A stretch of 38,426 nucleotides of DNA from an uncultured Oscillospiraceae bacterium (GTDB taxonomy: Bacteria; Bacillota; Clostridia; Oscillospirales; Acutalibacteraceae), in assembly GCA_900550315.1 (NCBI GenBank), contig URRK01000001.1, positions 1 to 38,426 on the forward strand. Direction: 5' to 3'. Shown here in pieces: positions 1 through 8,550 of this stretch. Position 1 is the stretch's first letter. Each line of letters begins with the position of its first letter. The notes below the pieces were generated by a model. The model saw nothing but the letters and a program-made list of their open reading frames with translations, ran no database searches and had not been told where the DNA came from. Made by a program: the position numbers and the translations under genes.

Positions 1-70
1 GCCTTGTTTGCCCAGCCGGCGCGGGGGTTTTTTTTAACCTTTTTAAATTTAAACGCTGCCGCTGCAAAGC

Positions 71-718
71 TTAAACCATAGAAACCTTTAAAACCTTAAA
101 GGTTGCCTTTTCAAGCTTTTGGCCGTTTTCTTCGCTAACTAACTGAAAGGCTTTTAGCTCTTGACTTTGTCCGCCGTTTAAATTGTTTACATAAACCGTG
201 TCGCTGGTAATTCTTGCGCCGGTGCCGTCCACCGCCTCAATTTGAACCATGAACGATTTCTGCTCCGCCCCTTTATTTTTTACCTTAACCGGCAACTCGT
301 AGCTGTTTATAAAGCCTTTTTCTACCTTAAATTTGCCTAACTCAACCTCTAAGTTGTTTTTTAAAATGTCCTCGGTATTATTGCCGCTTAAATCGTCCAT
401 AGAGTCGGATATTTTGCTCATAGAGTTTGAAAACTCACTGGTTGCGTCCGAAATTGCTTTAGCGGCCGAGGCTTGCATAACAATGGTAATAATAATAGAA
501 AGCAGACCCAAAACAATTCCCGCAACGGCTACCCCGGTGCTGCTTTTTTTGGCAAAGCAAACAATGGCAAAGGCTACTGCCAATATGCCAAGAAAAAAGG
601 CTACATTATTAATAATCGGAATAAAAGATAGCACCGCCCCGATAATTCCAAGCACCAGTGCCGCCGTGCCAAAGCCCGAATGATTTTTTGTTTGATTGGT
701 TGTTGTTTGATTTTCCAT
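71..718 (-). CDS. DUF4190-like small membrane protein
   Basis: A 215-aa protein of unknown function. Residues 15-40 and about 42-85 form two to three hydrophobic segments with the Gly/Ala/Ile-rich pattern of DUF4190 proteins (FGTAALVLGIIGAVLSF, then VAVAGIVLGLLSIIITIV). After a Ser/Asp-rich linker (about 88-125) comes a soluble beta-rich C-terminal domain (VELGKFKVEKGFINSYELPVKV is the start of it in short) resembling FxLYD/DUF4352-type extracellular domains. The start is fixed by an AGGAGG eight bases upstream. It is divergent from the Xre regulator at 798 and has a consensus promoter overlapped by operator-like repeats, so it is probably controlled by that regulator. Family assignment comes from the pattern only. 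Confidence 0.8.
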   Translation of the reverse strand: MENQTTTNQTKNHSGFGTAALVLGIIGAVLSFIPIINNVAFFLGILAVAFAIVCFAKKSSTGVAVAGIVLGLLSIIITIVMQASAAKAISDATSEFSNSMSKISDSMDDLSGNNTEDILKNNLEVELGKFKVEKGFINSYELPVKVKNKGAEQKSFMVQIEAVDGTGARITSDTVYVNNLNGGQSQELKAFQLVSEENGQKLEKATFKVLKVSMV

Positions 719-735
719 AACTTTATCCTCCTAAA

Positions 736-777
736 TATACCGTATTGGGATATTTCGATTATACCATAGTGGGATAA
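736..777. promoter_or_regulatory. Pair of operator-like direct repeats between the divergent genes
   Basis: Two 18-bp copies of TATACCRTAKTGGGATAW lie at 736-753 and 760-777, 24 bp apart centre to centre and identical at 15 of 18 positions. Each is a rough palindrome (TATACC facing GGGATA). The second copy covers the spacer and the edge of the -10 of the leftward promoter and the -10 of a possible rightward one. This is the arrangement expected for autoregulation by the neighbouring Xre protein; binding itself is inferred. Confidence 0.65.
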
Positions 778-786
778 TATTGTCAA
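758..786 (-). promoter_or_regulatory. Consensus sigma-A promoter for the DUF4190-like gene
   Basis: On the minus strand TTGACA (781-786) is followed by a 17-bp spacer and TATAAT (758-763), with an upstream TG making an extended -10. Both hexamers are perfect consensus. On the plus strand an extended -10 (TGG then GATAAT, 770-778) could serve the Xre gene; no clear -35 goes with it. Confidence 0.85.
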
Positions 787-797
787 GAGGTGACAAT

Positions 798-1004
798 ATG
801 CGCTTAAAACAAATTCGGAAAGCAAAAGGCATTTCGCAGTTAAAGCTTGCTATGGACCTAAACACCAACCAAAACACCATCAGCCGGTACGAAACCGGGG
901 AGCGGGAGCCCGGTATTCGGGAGCTGATTAGCCTGGCGGATTATTTTAATGTTTCGGTAGACTATTTGTTAGAGCGAACCGACAACCCAAAGCTGTACCA
1001 ATAA
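798..1004 (+). CDS. Xre/HTH_3-family transcriptional regulator
   Basis: A 68-aa single-domain helix-turn-helix protein. The HTH spans nearly the whole chain: LKQIRKAKGISQLKLAMDL, then NQNTISRYETGEREP as recognition helix and following turn, then the usual LADYFNVSVDYLLER tail. I place the start at ATG 798, which has GAGGTG five bases upstream; an in-frame TTG at 780 would add six residues without a good ribosome site. It probably represses itself and the divergent membrane protein through the two repeats at 736-777. Small stand-alone Xre proteins of this type are common in Firmicutes; the inducing signal is not visible. Confidence 0.9.
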   Translation: MRLKQIRKAKGISQLKLAMDLNTNQNTISRYETGEREPGIRELISLADYFNVSVDYLLERTDNPKLYQ

Positions 1005-1160
1005 CCGCCCTTTGGTTTATAGCCCAGCAAAGCAACAAAAAGCAACCAGCGGCAAAAAAGGTCAATTGCTAAAACGGGTCAACGAAAACTAAATAATAAA
1101 ACCCCAACCCAACAACCGGGCAGCAAAAGCCAAAAGAATTTAAGAACCTCGGCAAAGCTA

Positions 1161-1190
1161 AAAATTATAAAAGCCGGGCAACCGCCCGGC
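1161..1190 (-). terminator. Intrinsic terminator after tadA
   Basis: A perfect 7-bp stem GCCGGGC/GCCCGGC (1173-1179 and 1184-1190) with a 4-base loop is followed on the minus strand by TTTTATAATTTTT. It closes the gyrB-gyrA-CPBP-tadA run. Confidence 0.85.
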
Positions 1191-1224
1191 CAAAATAACA
1201 GCGCCTTTGCACTGTAACAATATT

Positions 1225-1674
1225 TTACTTTTTGCCCCGCACCGCTTTAAAAAAGTCTTGCAGCAGGGCTAAGCACTCCTGCTCTAACACGCCGCCGTAA
1301 ACCTGCGGCTTGTTTGGCAGCCGATAATAAAACAAATTCAGCGCGCCGCCCAACGCGCCCTTTGCCGGGTCGCCGGCGCCAAAAACAACCTCGGCCATGC
1401 GGGCGTTGGCTGCCGCCCCGGCACACATGGGGCATGGCTCTAAGGTAACATAAAGGCTGGCCTTTTCTAACCGAAAGGTGTTTAAAGCCTTGCAGGCCGC
1501 GCGAATAGCCAAAACCTCGGCGTGCGCGGTGGGGTCGCAATTGGTTTCTACCAAATTGTGCGCCGCGGCAATAACCCTGCCGCCCTGCACCACAACCGCG
1601 CCAACCGGCACCTCGCCCAGCGCCGCCGCCAGCTTTGCCTGCTGCAAAGCAGCTTGCATAAATTTTTGGTTCAT
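1225..1674 (-). CDS. tadA: tRNA-specific adenosine deaminase TadA
   Basis: A 149-aa zinc-dependent deaminase that converts A34 of tRNA-Arg(ACG) to inosine in the cytoplasm. The catalytic motifs are clear: HAEVLAI with the zinc-binding His and the proton-shuttle Glu, and PCPMCAGA with the two zinc-binding cysteines. The N-terminal helix and the EVPVGAVVV strand are standard, and length fits the family (about 150 aa). It starts four bases after the CPBP protease stop, with AAGG inside the end of that gene, so it is the last gene of the gyrase run. Related CMP/dCMP or guanine deaminases are less likely given the EVPVGAVVV and CxMCAGA context. Confidence 0.93.
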   Translation of the reverse strand: MNQKFMQAALQQAKLAAALGEVPVGAVVVQGGRVIAAAHNLVETNCDPTAHAEVLAIRAACKALNTFRLEKASLYVTLEPCPMCAGAAANARMAEVVFGAGDPAKGALGGALNLFYYRLPNKPQVYGGVLEQECLALLQDFFKAVRGKK

Positions 1675-1678
1675 GGCC

Positions 1679-3286
1679 TTATTGCAGCTGCACGGTTAGT
1701 ACCGTAAGGGCGGTAATAATTATAAAAATAATTACGGTTGGCCGGCCCATAAACCAGCCAAAGCGCTGCCCCGCGGTAGAAACATGGGGCGTTTTGGCAA
1801 AGGCAAAAATGTTGGGGCTTTTAACCGTTAACCGGTAGGCTGCAAAAATGCCGCCAATAATTAAAACCAGCACTAAAACGTAATTTAACAGCTGCATTAG
1901 GTTTTCGTTTAAATAAAGGCTGCCGTGCTCTTGCAGTACCGCTAAAAAGTTGTTTAAAAAGTGAATCAATACGCCGGTCCAAATGCTGCCGGTTTTAACA
2001 ACGGCAAAGCCCAAAAGCAGCCCAACCGTAAACGCAAAGGGTATTTGAATAAGGTTGCCGTGTACTAAGCCAAACAAAATGGCCGAGGTAAAAATGGCAA
2101 AGGAGTCGCCAAATTTTCTTAGGCTGCCTAAAATAGCCCCGCGAAAGAAAAATTCCTCTATTAACGCGGGGGCACAGGCCGTTGTTAAAAAGCTAATAAC
2201 AAAGCCTAATATCCCCTGCGGGGTGCCAAAATCCTGCGATTTTAGCTCAAAAACCGGCGAAAGCCGCTGCTGCAAAATGCTTACCCCAATGTTGGCAATG
2301 TAGCACCCGCCAATGGCAGTAAAAACCATTGGCCAAAACAGCGCTTTGTTTGGCTTGGCAAAGCTAATAAGCTCCCTTACGCGCCGGCGCTGCATTTTAA
2401 TAAGGCAAAGTGCCGCCCCGCCAAACCCCACAAAGGTTAAAACGGTGTTTAACAGCAGCGAAAAAACAGGCTCGGCCAGCAGCAAATTTAGGCTAAAGGC
2501 CATATTTTGCGTTTGTTGGTACAAAAGGTTTAAGCCAACAATGATAAGCACCTGCAGGCAGTTTACAAAAAGGTAAAACAGCAGCAGCGCCCCGCCAACC
2601 TTGGTGCCCGTTTTGGCAACCGCCTGCTTTTCGTAATAAAGCTGCGGCATTTGGTAAACCCCGGGGTAGAGCGGGTATTGCCCGTAGTATGGGTTATACT
2701 GATTATACTGTGCGTACTGTATATAATACGGGTTGTACTGTGCGTTTGGCACGCCGGGCTGCGCCGGGTTCCCGTAAAAATTACTTTGCGTATTATTTTG
2801 CACCGGTTGTTGCCCGTTAAAATTACCAGGCGTATTATTTACCCCCGTATTTTGAACCGGCACCCCTTGCGGCACGGTTTGAACCGGGTTTACCTGCACC
2901 GGGCTGGCCTGCGGGGCTGCACCCTGGGGCCAAGCCCCTTGCGGCGCGTTTGGCACGGCGGCCCCCTGAACGGGATTGCCCTGTACCGAAACCCCTTGAA
3001 CCGGAACCCCCTGCGGAGTGGCTTGAACCGGGTTTGCTTGTGCCGGGCCGGCCTGCACCGGGGGTTGCTGCGCGGGCGATGCCGAAGCTGCAACCGTCGG
3101 CATCGGTGTTTGCGCACCCTGCGCCGGCACCCCTTGAATCGGCGCCCCTTGCGGCAAAACCCCTTGTGGGTTTCCTTGCGGGGTTCCCCCCTGCGCGCCG
3201 GGCTGTACCGGGGCGGCCGGCGGGGAAACCTGCTGCGGTGCGTCCCCCTGCGGGGGCATTTGCGGTTGTTGATCAAAGGAATTCAT
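1679..3286 (-). CDS. CPBP-family intramembrane metalloprotease with long Pro/Gln/Gly tail
   Basis: A 535-aa membrane protein. Residues 1-215 are low complexity: many repeats of the kind PVQxxPQG, then a Tyr/Asn/Gln-rich stretch at about 181-220. From about residue 230 on there are seven to eight hydrophobic segments. The CPBP (Abi, Rce1-like) signature is intact: EEFFFRG at 377-383, FGLVHGN around His409, and IHFLNN around His442. The usual CPBP protein is 200-330 aa, so the tail is the extra part. The start has AAAGGAG eight bases upstream and lies 12 bases after gyrA. Substrate unknown; prenyl-protein-like processing or bacteriocin immunity are roles known in the family, neither shown here. 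Confidence 0.88.
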   Translation of the reverse strand: MNSFDQQPQMPPQGDAPQQVSPPAAPVQPGAQGGTPQGNPQGVLPQGAPIQGVPAQGAQTPMPTVAASASPAQQPPVQAGPAQANPVQATPQGVPVQGVSVQGNPVQGAAVPNAPQGAWPQGAAPQASPVQVNPVQTVPQGVPVQNTGVNNTPGNFNGQQPVQNNTQSNFYGNPAQPGVPNAQYNPYYIQYAQYNQYNPYYGQYPLYPGVYQMPQLYYEKQAVAKTGTKVGGALLLFYLFVNCLQVLIIVGLNLLYQQTQNMAFSLNLLLAEPVFSLLLNTVLTFVGFGGAALCLIKMQRRRVRELISFAKPNKALFWPMVFTAIGGCYIANIGVSILQQRLSPVFELKSQDFGTPQGILGFVISFLTTACAPALIEEFFFRGAILGSLRKFGDSFAIFTSAILFGLVHGNLIQIPFAFTVGLLLGFAVVKTGSIWTGVLIHFLNNFLAVLQEHGSLYLNENLMQLLNYVLVLVLIIGGIFAAYRLTVKSPNIFAFAKTPHVSTAGQRFGWFMGRPTVIIFIIITALTVLTVQLQ

Positions 3287-3298
3287 GTTGTGCTCCTT

Positions 3299-5857
3299 TT
3301 ATTCCTGCGTTGTGTTGGTTTCGGGCTGCGCGGTTTGCTCGGCCTGTTCAGTTGGCTCTGCCGGCTCGGCCTCTGCCCCCTCCGGCGCGGCAGCGCCCTC
3401 ATCATGCGGGGCGGCAACAACAGTTAAAATTTTGTCGTCCCCCTCTACCCGCATTAAGCGCACACCCTTGGCCGGGCGGGCTAAGGTTCTAATTTCGGCA
3501 ACCGAAATACGAATAATAGAGCCGTTGGAGCGGATCATAACCAGATCCTCCTCCTCTTTTGCCTCAATAATTGCGGCAACCTTGCACTGGTAAAGCTCGC
3601 ACTTGTAGTTGGTAACGCCCTTGCCCCCACGCTGGGTCACGCGGTAATCCGCAACCTTGCTGCGGCGGCCAAGGCCGGTGTCGGTAACGGTTAGCAGCTC
3701 GCCGTTTTGCGGGCAAACCTCCATGCCAATTACCGTGTCGTCCGCCTCCATGCGAATGGCGCGAACACCACGAGCCGTACGGCCCATGCAGCGAACGTTA
3801 TTTTCCGGGAAACGGATAATCCGCCCGTTTTTGGTGGCTACCATAAACTCGCCGCTGCCGTCGGTAATTTTAACAAAGCTTAGCTCGTCGTCCTCCTCCA
3901 TGGCAAGGGCTATTACGCCGTTTTTGCGGGTGTGCCGAAAGGCGTTTAGCTCGGTGCGCTTAATAACGCCCTTTTTGGTACCCATGCAAACAAACCTGCC
4001 CTCGGCCTCCCGCTCGGCGGTTGGTACAATAACAACAATTTTTTCACCCGGCAGCAGGGGTACTAAGTTTACCATGTTCATGCCCTTGGCGGTGCGGGTG
4101 CCTTCGGGAATTTCGTACGCTTTCATGCGGTAAACCCGCCCTAAGTTCGAGAACATCATAATATAATCGTGCGAGGAGCAGGTAAACATGTTTTCTACAA
4201 TGTCGTCCTCACGGGTGGTCATGCCAATAATGCCGTTGCCGCCGCGGTGCTGCACGGTGTAGGTGTCGCACGGCAGGCGCTTAATGTAACCGTTTTGGGT
4301 CTTGGTTAAAATGCACTGCTCTACCGGAATCAGGTCTTCAATATCTACCTCTCCGGCCACATCCGAAATTTCGGTGCGGCGGTCGTCGGCGTAGCGGTCG
4401 CGCTGGTTCAAGGCCTCGGTTTTTACAATATCCAGTATTCTTTCGTGGCTGGCTAAAATGGCTTCGCACTCTTTAATAAAATCTAACTTTTCCTGTAATT
4501 CGTCTAAAATCTTTTGTTTTTCCATGCCCGCTAACCGGCCCAGCTGCATTTGCACAATGGCCGTTGTTTGCACATCGTCCAGGCCAAAGCGGTCGGTTAA
4601 GGCCTGCTTGCTTTCGGGAATGGTTTTGCTGTTGCGAATAATGCTAATAACCTCGTCAATAAAATCCAGCGCAACCTTTAAGCCCTCTAAAATATGGGCG
4701 CGTTCCTCGGCCTTGCGTTTTTCAAACGCGGTGCGGCGCTGAATAATTTCGCACTGAAAGTCAATGCAGTTTTGCAGCATCTCCTTTAGCGTTAAAACCT
4801 GCGGTTTGCCGTTTACAATGGCCAGCAAAATGGCGCCAAAGGTGGTTTGCAGCGAGGTGTAGGAGTACAGCTTGTTCAGTACCACTTGCGGGCTGGCGTC
4901 TTTTTTAACATCTACAATAATGCGAATACCGCCGTCCCGCTTGGAGGAGTAGTCTACAACATCCTCAATGCCCTCAATGCGCTTTTCGTTGGCTAAATCG
5001 TAAATGTTTTTAACCAGGTCTTTTTTGCGCACCTTGTAAGGAATTTCGGTAATTACAATGCGGAATTTGCCGTTTTTAACCTCCTCAATTTCGGCCTTGC
5101 CGCGCAGGGTAATTTTGCCGCGGCCGGTGGCGTACGCCGCGCGAATCCCCGCCCGGCCCATAATGGTGCCCCCGGTTGGAAAATCCGGCCCTTTAATGTA
5201 CTGGCAAATGTCCGAAAGCTCGGCTTCGGGGTTGTCTATTAAACAGCACATACCGTCAATAACCTCGCCCAAATTGTGCGGGGGAATTTCGGTAGCCATA
5301 CCAACCGCAATACCCGAGGAGCCGTTTACCAAAAGCTGCGGAAACCGCACCGGCAAAACCTCCGGCTCTTTTAGGCGGTCGTCGTAGTTCGGCATAAAGT
5401 TTACGGTATCTTTTTCAATATCGTCCAGCATGTGCATGGAAAGCCGATTCATTTTAGACTCGGTATAACGGTAGGCGGCGGCGGGGTAACCGTCAATGTT
5501 ACCAAAGTTGCCGTGCCCGTCAATTAACGGGTAGCGCAGCGAAAAATCCTGCGCCATGCGCACCATGGCGTCATAAACCGAGGCGTCGCCGTGCGGGTGG
5601 TACCGGCCCAGCACCGCACCAACCGTGTCGGCGCACTTGCGGTAGGCCTTGTCGGGCGTTAGGCCGTTTTCGTACATGGTATACAAAATGCGGCGGTGTA
5701 CCGGCTTTAGGCCGTCCCGCACATCCGGCAGCGCGCGCCCCACTAAAACTGACATAGAATACTGCAGCATGCTGTTGCGTACTTCGTCTACAATTTCAAC
5801 CGGCTGAATACTGGTTTCATGATCCTCCGGCCAATAAACTTTTTCCTGCTTTGCCAT
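3299..5857 (-). CDS. gyrA: DNA gyrase subunit A
   Basis: The breakage-reunion subunit of gyrase, 852 aa. It forms the A2B2 enzyme that introduces negative supercoils. The N-terminal domain shows RALPDVRDGLKPVHRRIL and YHPHGDASVYDAMVR, and the catalytic tyrosine is Tyr131 in AYRYTES. The C-terminal beta-pinwheel begins about residue 510; the GyrA-box position reads QHRGGNG and a later blade has QRGGKG. Residues from about 817 are an acidic Ala/Glu/Thr-rich tail with no clear homology. The residue equivalent to E. coli Ser83 is Ala92. AAAGGAGG sits seven bases before the ATG; it follows gyrB by 14 bases and is co-transcribed with it. A ParC identity is unlikely because of gyrB linkage and pinwheel boxes. 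Confidence 0.97.
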   Translation of the reverse strand: MAKQEKVYWPEDHETSIQPVEIVDEVRNSMLQYSMSVLVGRALPDVRDGLKPVHRRILYTMYENGLTPDKAYRKCADTVGAVLGRYHPHGDASVYDAMVRMAQDFSLRYPLIDGHGNFGNIDGYPAAAYRYTESKMNRLSMHMLDDIEKDTVNFMPNYDDRLKEPEVLPVRFPQLLVNGSSGIAVGMATEIPPHNLGEVIDGMCCLIDNPEAELSDICQYIKGPDFPTGGTIMGRAGIRAAYATGRGKITLRGKAEIEEVKNGKFRIVITEIPYKVRKKDLVKNIYDLANEKRIEGIEDVVDYSSKRDGGIRIIVDVKKDASPQVVLNKLYSYTSLQTTFGAILLAIVNGKPQVLTLKEMLQNCIDFQCEIIQRRTAFEKRKAEERAHILEGLKVALDFIDEVISIIRNSKTIPESKQALTDRFGLDDVQTTAIVQMQLGRLAGMEKQKILDELQEKLDFIKECEAILASHERILDIVKTEALNQRDRYADDRRTEISDVAGEVDIEDLIPVEQCILTKTQNGYIKRLPCDTYTVQHRGGNGIIGMTTREDDIVENMFTCSSHDYIMMFSNLGRVYRMKAYEIPEGTRTAKGMNMVNLVPLLPGEKIVVIVPTAEREAEGRFVCMGTKKGVIKRTELNAFRHTRKNGVIALAMEEDDELSFVKITDGSGEFMVATKNGRIIRFPENNVRCMGRTARGVRAIRMEADDTVIGMEVCPQNGELLTVTDTGLGRRSKVADYRVTQRGGKGVTNYKCELYQCKVAAIIEAKEEEDLVMIRSNGSIIRISVAEIRTLARPAKGVRLMRVEGDDKILTVVAAPHDEGAAAPEGAEAEPAEPTEQAEQTAQPETNTTQE

Positions 5858-5871
5858 ATTTGTGCCCTCCT

Positions 5872-7806
5872 TTAAATGTCAAGATCCGTAGCAAATACGG
5901 CGTTTTCTTCAATAAAATGGCGGCGCGGTTCAACTTCCTCGCCCATTAGCATGCTAAAGGTGGCGTCGGCCAATTCGGCGTCCGACATTTTAACCTTAAG
6001 CATGGTGCGGTGTTCGGGGTCTAAGGTGGTCTCCCACAGTTGCTCGGGGTTCATTTCACCCAAACCTTTGTACCGCTGTACATCGGCGTTGCCGCCCAGC
6101 TTTTCAATGTAGGCGGCCTTTTCCTCGTCGGTAAAGGCGTCGTAATGGTGCTTGCCCTTAGAAACGCGGAACAGCGGCGGCTGGGCTAAGTAAATGTGCC
6201 CCGTTTCAATTAGCTGCGGCATATACCGAAAGAAAAAGGTTAACAGCAGGGTACGAATGTGCGAGCCGTCAACATCGGCATCCGCCATAATAACAATTTT
6301 GTCGTACCGCAGTTTGGCAATATCAAAATGGTCGCCAATGCCGGTGCCAAGGGCTAAAATAACCGGGGTTAGCTTGTCGTTGCCGTAAACCTTATCTACC
6401 CTTGCCTTTTCAACGTTCAGCATTTTACCCCAAAGCGGTAAAATAGCCTGGTAGGTGCTGTTGCGCCCCTCTACCGCACTGCCGCCGGCCGAATCGCCCT
6501 CTACAATAAAAATCTCGGTTTTCGTGGGGTCGTTCGAAATACAGTCGGTTAATTTTTCCGGCATACGCACCCGCGTGGTGTTCGATTGCTTGCGCTGCAG
6601 GTCGCGCGCCTTTTGGGCGGCCTCCCGCGCGTTCGAGGCGGCAATGGCCTTTTCAATAATGGTTTTGCCAATGGCGGGGTGATCCTCTAAAAAGGCCGAA
6701 AACTGGCTGCTTACCATGTTGTTTACCATAGTACCCATAGAGGTGTTGCCTAATTTAGATTTGGTTTGCCCCTCAAACTGAGCCTCGGTTAACTTTACGC
6801 TAATAACCGCAATAAGCCCCTCTAAAACATCATCGGCGCGCAGCCGCGGGTTAGATTCTTTTAAATATTTAAACCGCAGTCCGTAATTGTTAATGGCCCG
6901 AACCAAGGCGTTTTTAAAAGAGGTTTCGTGCGTGCCGCCGTCTACGGTATGAATATTGTTGGCAAAGCTAATAATGTTGGTGTCGTACCCCGTGTTAAAC
7001 AGCAGGGCAACCTCGGCGGCCGAGTCATTCTCGGTTTTCGAAAGGTAAATCACCTCGTCGTGCAGCTTTTCCTTTTTGGTTTTGGCCAGCAAAAATTCGC
7101 AGTAACTTTTAATGCCGCCCTCAAAGTGCAGCACCGTTTCTTTTTCCTGGTCGGGGCGCAGGTCGCGCAGAATAATTTTAACGCCGGCGTTTAAAAAGGC
7201 CTGCTCACGCAAACGGGTCAGCAAAATGTCGTAATCGTAAACCGTGGTGTCGGTAAAAATCTCGGCGTCCGGCTTAAAGGTAACAATGGTGCCGGTTTTG
7301 TCGGTGTCGCCAACAATGTGCAGCTCGTCTACCGCGTTGCCGCGCTCGTAACGCTGCTTGTAAAGGTGCTTGCCGTCGGCAACCTCAACCTCTAACCAGC
7401 TGGAAAGCGCGTTTACAACCGAGGCGCCTACGCCGTGCAGCCCGCCGCTTACCTTGTAGCCGCTGCCGCCAAACTTACCGCCGGCGTGCAGCACCGTAAA
7501 TACAACCGAAACGGTTGGAATCCCCATTTTGGGGTGAATTCCTACCGGAATTCCGCGCCCGTTATCCTGCACGCGAATAATGTCGCCCTCTAAAATGTCG
7601 CAGTAAATGGTGTCGCAGTAGCCGGCCAAGGTTTCGTCAATGGCGTTATCTACAATTTCGTAAACCAGGTGGTGCAGCCCGCGCTCGCCGGTAGAGCCAA
7701 TGTACATACCCGGCCGCTTGCGAACCGCCTCTAACCCTTCTAAAACCTGTATGGAATTTTCGTCGTAGCTTTCGGTTACGGGGGTGTTAATATCGTTTGC
7801 GCTCAT
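5872..7806 (-). CDS. gyrB: DNA gyrase subunit B
   Basis: The ATPase subunit of gyrase, 644 aa, the normal length for Gram-positive GyrB. The GHKL ATPase fold shows EIVDNAIDE, DNGRGIPV and GGLHGVGASVVNALS. The transducer domain follows. The TOPRIM domain shows EGDSAGGSA, then the metal-binding DADVDGSHIR. The C-terminal QRYKGLGEMN motif is present. GGAG lies seven bases before the ATG. It is next to gyrA in the classical remB-gyrB-gyrA order. Nothing is missing or truncated. Confidence 0.97.
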   Translation of the reverse strand: MSANDINTPVTESYDENSIQVLEGLEAVRKRPGMYIGSTGERGLHHLVYEIVDNAIDETLAGYCDTIYCDILEGDIIRVQDNGRGIPVGIHPKMGIPTVSVVFTVLHAGGKFGGSGYKVSGGLHGVGASVVNALSSWLEVEVADGKHLYKQRYERGNAVDELHIVGDTDKTGTIVTFKPDAEIFTDTTVYDYDILLTRLREQAFLNAGVKIILRDLRPDQEKETVLHFEGGIKSYCEFLLAKTKKEKLHDEVIYLSKTENDSAAEVALLFNTGYDTNIISFANNIHTVDGGTHETSFKNALVRAINNYGLRFKYLKESNPRLRADDVLEGLIAVISVKLTEAQFEGQTKSKLGNTSMGTMVNNMVSSQFSAFLEDHPAIGKTIIEKAIAASNAREAAQKARDLQRKQSNTTRVRMPEKLTDCISNDPTKTEIFIVEGDSAGGSAVEGRNSTYQAILPLWGKMLNVEKARVDKVYGNDKLTPVILALGTGIGDHFDIAKLRYDKIVIMADADVDGSHIRTLLLTFFFRYMPQLIETGHIYLAQPPLFRVSKGKHHYDAFTDEEKAAYIEKLGGNADVQRYKGLGEMNPEQLWETTLDPEHRTMLKVKMSDAELADATFSMLMGEEVEPRRHFIEENAVFATDLDI

Positions 7807-7900
7807 TCAAAAATCTCCGTTTCTTTTTTCGCCGCGCCAAAGGGCTAACCGGCGGGAACCCCCGCGCCAAGCCGCTGCGGCAAAATTTTAAATTTAAAAA

Positions 7901-7935
7901 TATTTTTAAAAGCCCGCGCCGGCAAACCCGGCGGC
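7901..7935 (-). terminator. Possible terminator between remB and gyrB
   Basis: Minus-strand hairpin with CGCCGG (7917-7922) pairing CCGGCG (7928-7933), extended by an imperfect GCC/GGC outer stem and followed by TTTTAAAAATATTTTT. It sits in the 198-bp gap before gyrB and could separate the recF-remB transcript from gyrBA. No convincing gyrB promoter was found between it and the gene. Confidence 0.45.
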
Positions 7936-8004
7936 TTTGTTATTTTTTAAAGCTTTAAAAGCAAAATGCCGCTTTTGTTTTTTGGCCTTTGCCCCGGTTT
8001 TAGG

Positions 8005-8277
8005 TTACTCAAAATAAGTAAAGCCTTTTTTGCTGCGCTTTTCCAGCGTTACGGTAGAAATTTGCGAAATGTAAACCGTTTGCTTTTTGCTGTTCTTTGG
8101 GGCGGTTACGGCAAAGGTTTTTGGCAGGTCGTCGGTAACGTTTACCACCTGGCCGCGCTTTTCGGCAAGGGTTAAAAAATCCCTCGTTTTTTTGGATACG
8201 GTAGAGTTATCTAAATCAAACAACCCAATTAAATCGCTTGTTTTAATAACTGTGCCTTGCCCTAAGTGTAAGTACAT
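8005..8277 (-). CDS. remB: RemB-like extracellular matrix regulatory protein (DUF370)
   Basis: A 90-aa protein of the DUF370 family, like B. subtilis RemB (YaaB), whose gene also lies between recF and gyrB. It starts MYLHLGQGTVIKTSDLIGLFD and carries the family's central T-F-A-V-T and Q-T-V-Y-I-S-Q-I-S-T stretches. RemA, a paralogue, is a DNA-binding activator of biofilm matrix genes; RemB's role is less clear. The ribosome site is weak (GGTGA, four bases before ATG). It is separated from recF by 273 AT-rich bases that contain a small GGCGGT/ACCGCC hairpin (about 8338-8355) and nothing else I can support. Confidence 0.85.
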   Translation of the reverse strand: MYLHLGQGTVIKTSDLIGLFDLDNSTVSKKTRDFLTLAEKRGQVVNVTDDLPKTFAVTAPKNSKKQTVYISQISTVTLEKRSKKGFTYFE

Positions 8278-8550
8278 TTTTTCACCGCTTTTTAAAAAGT
8301 TTATTTTAAATTTAACAAAAAAGCTAAAACCCTTGGCGGGCGGCGGTAACTACCGCCTAATACCGCCTTTCATAAAAGCAAAATTTAAATGAAGGCCAAT
8401 TTTAAAAGCTCCGCTTTAAAACCCGGTGCAGGCCTTGCAAAAGGCCCTTTTTAAAATTAATTTTAAAAAACAAAGCTTAAAAATTTTGCTTTTAAAAACC
8501 CGTTTGCGGCTTTTTGTTTTTTTACAGGCTTGCACCCGTTTAGCAAAAAA

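Noticed and set aside
1..70. Plus-strand terminator from a gene left of the window
   Set aside because: A GGGGG then T8 run is visible at 25-36, but the pairing arm is short and may be cut off, so it cannot be judged.
2651..3492. Long plus-strand open frames of 258 and 180 codons opposite the CPBP tail
   Set aside because: They are produced by the repetitive GC-rich DNA coding for the Pro/Gln repeats; they are Arg/Leu/Pro-rich, lack a ribosome site and show no domain.
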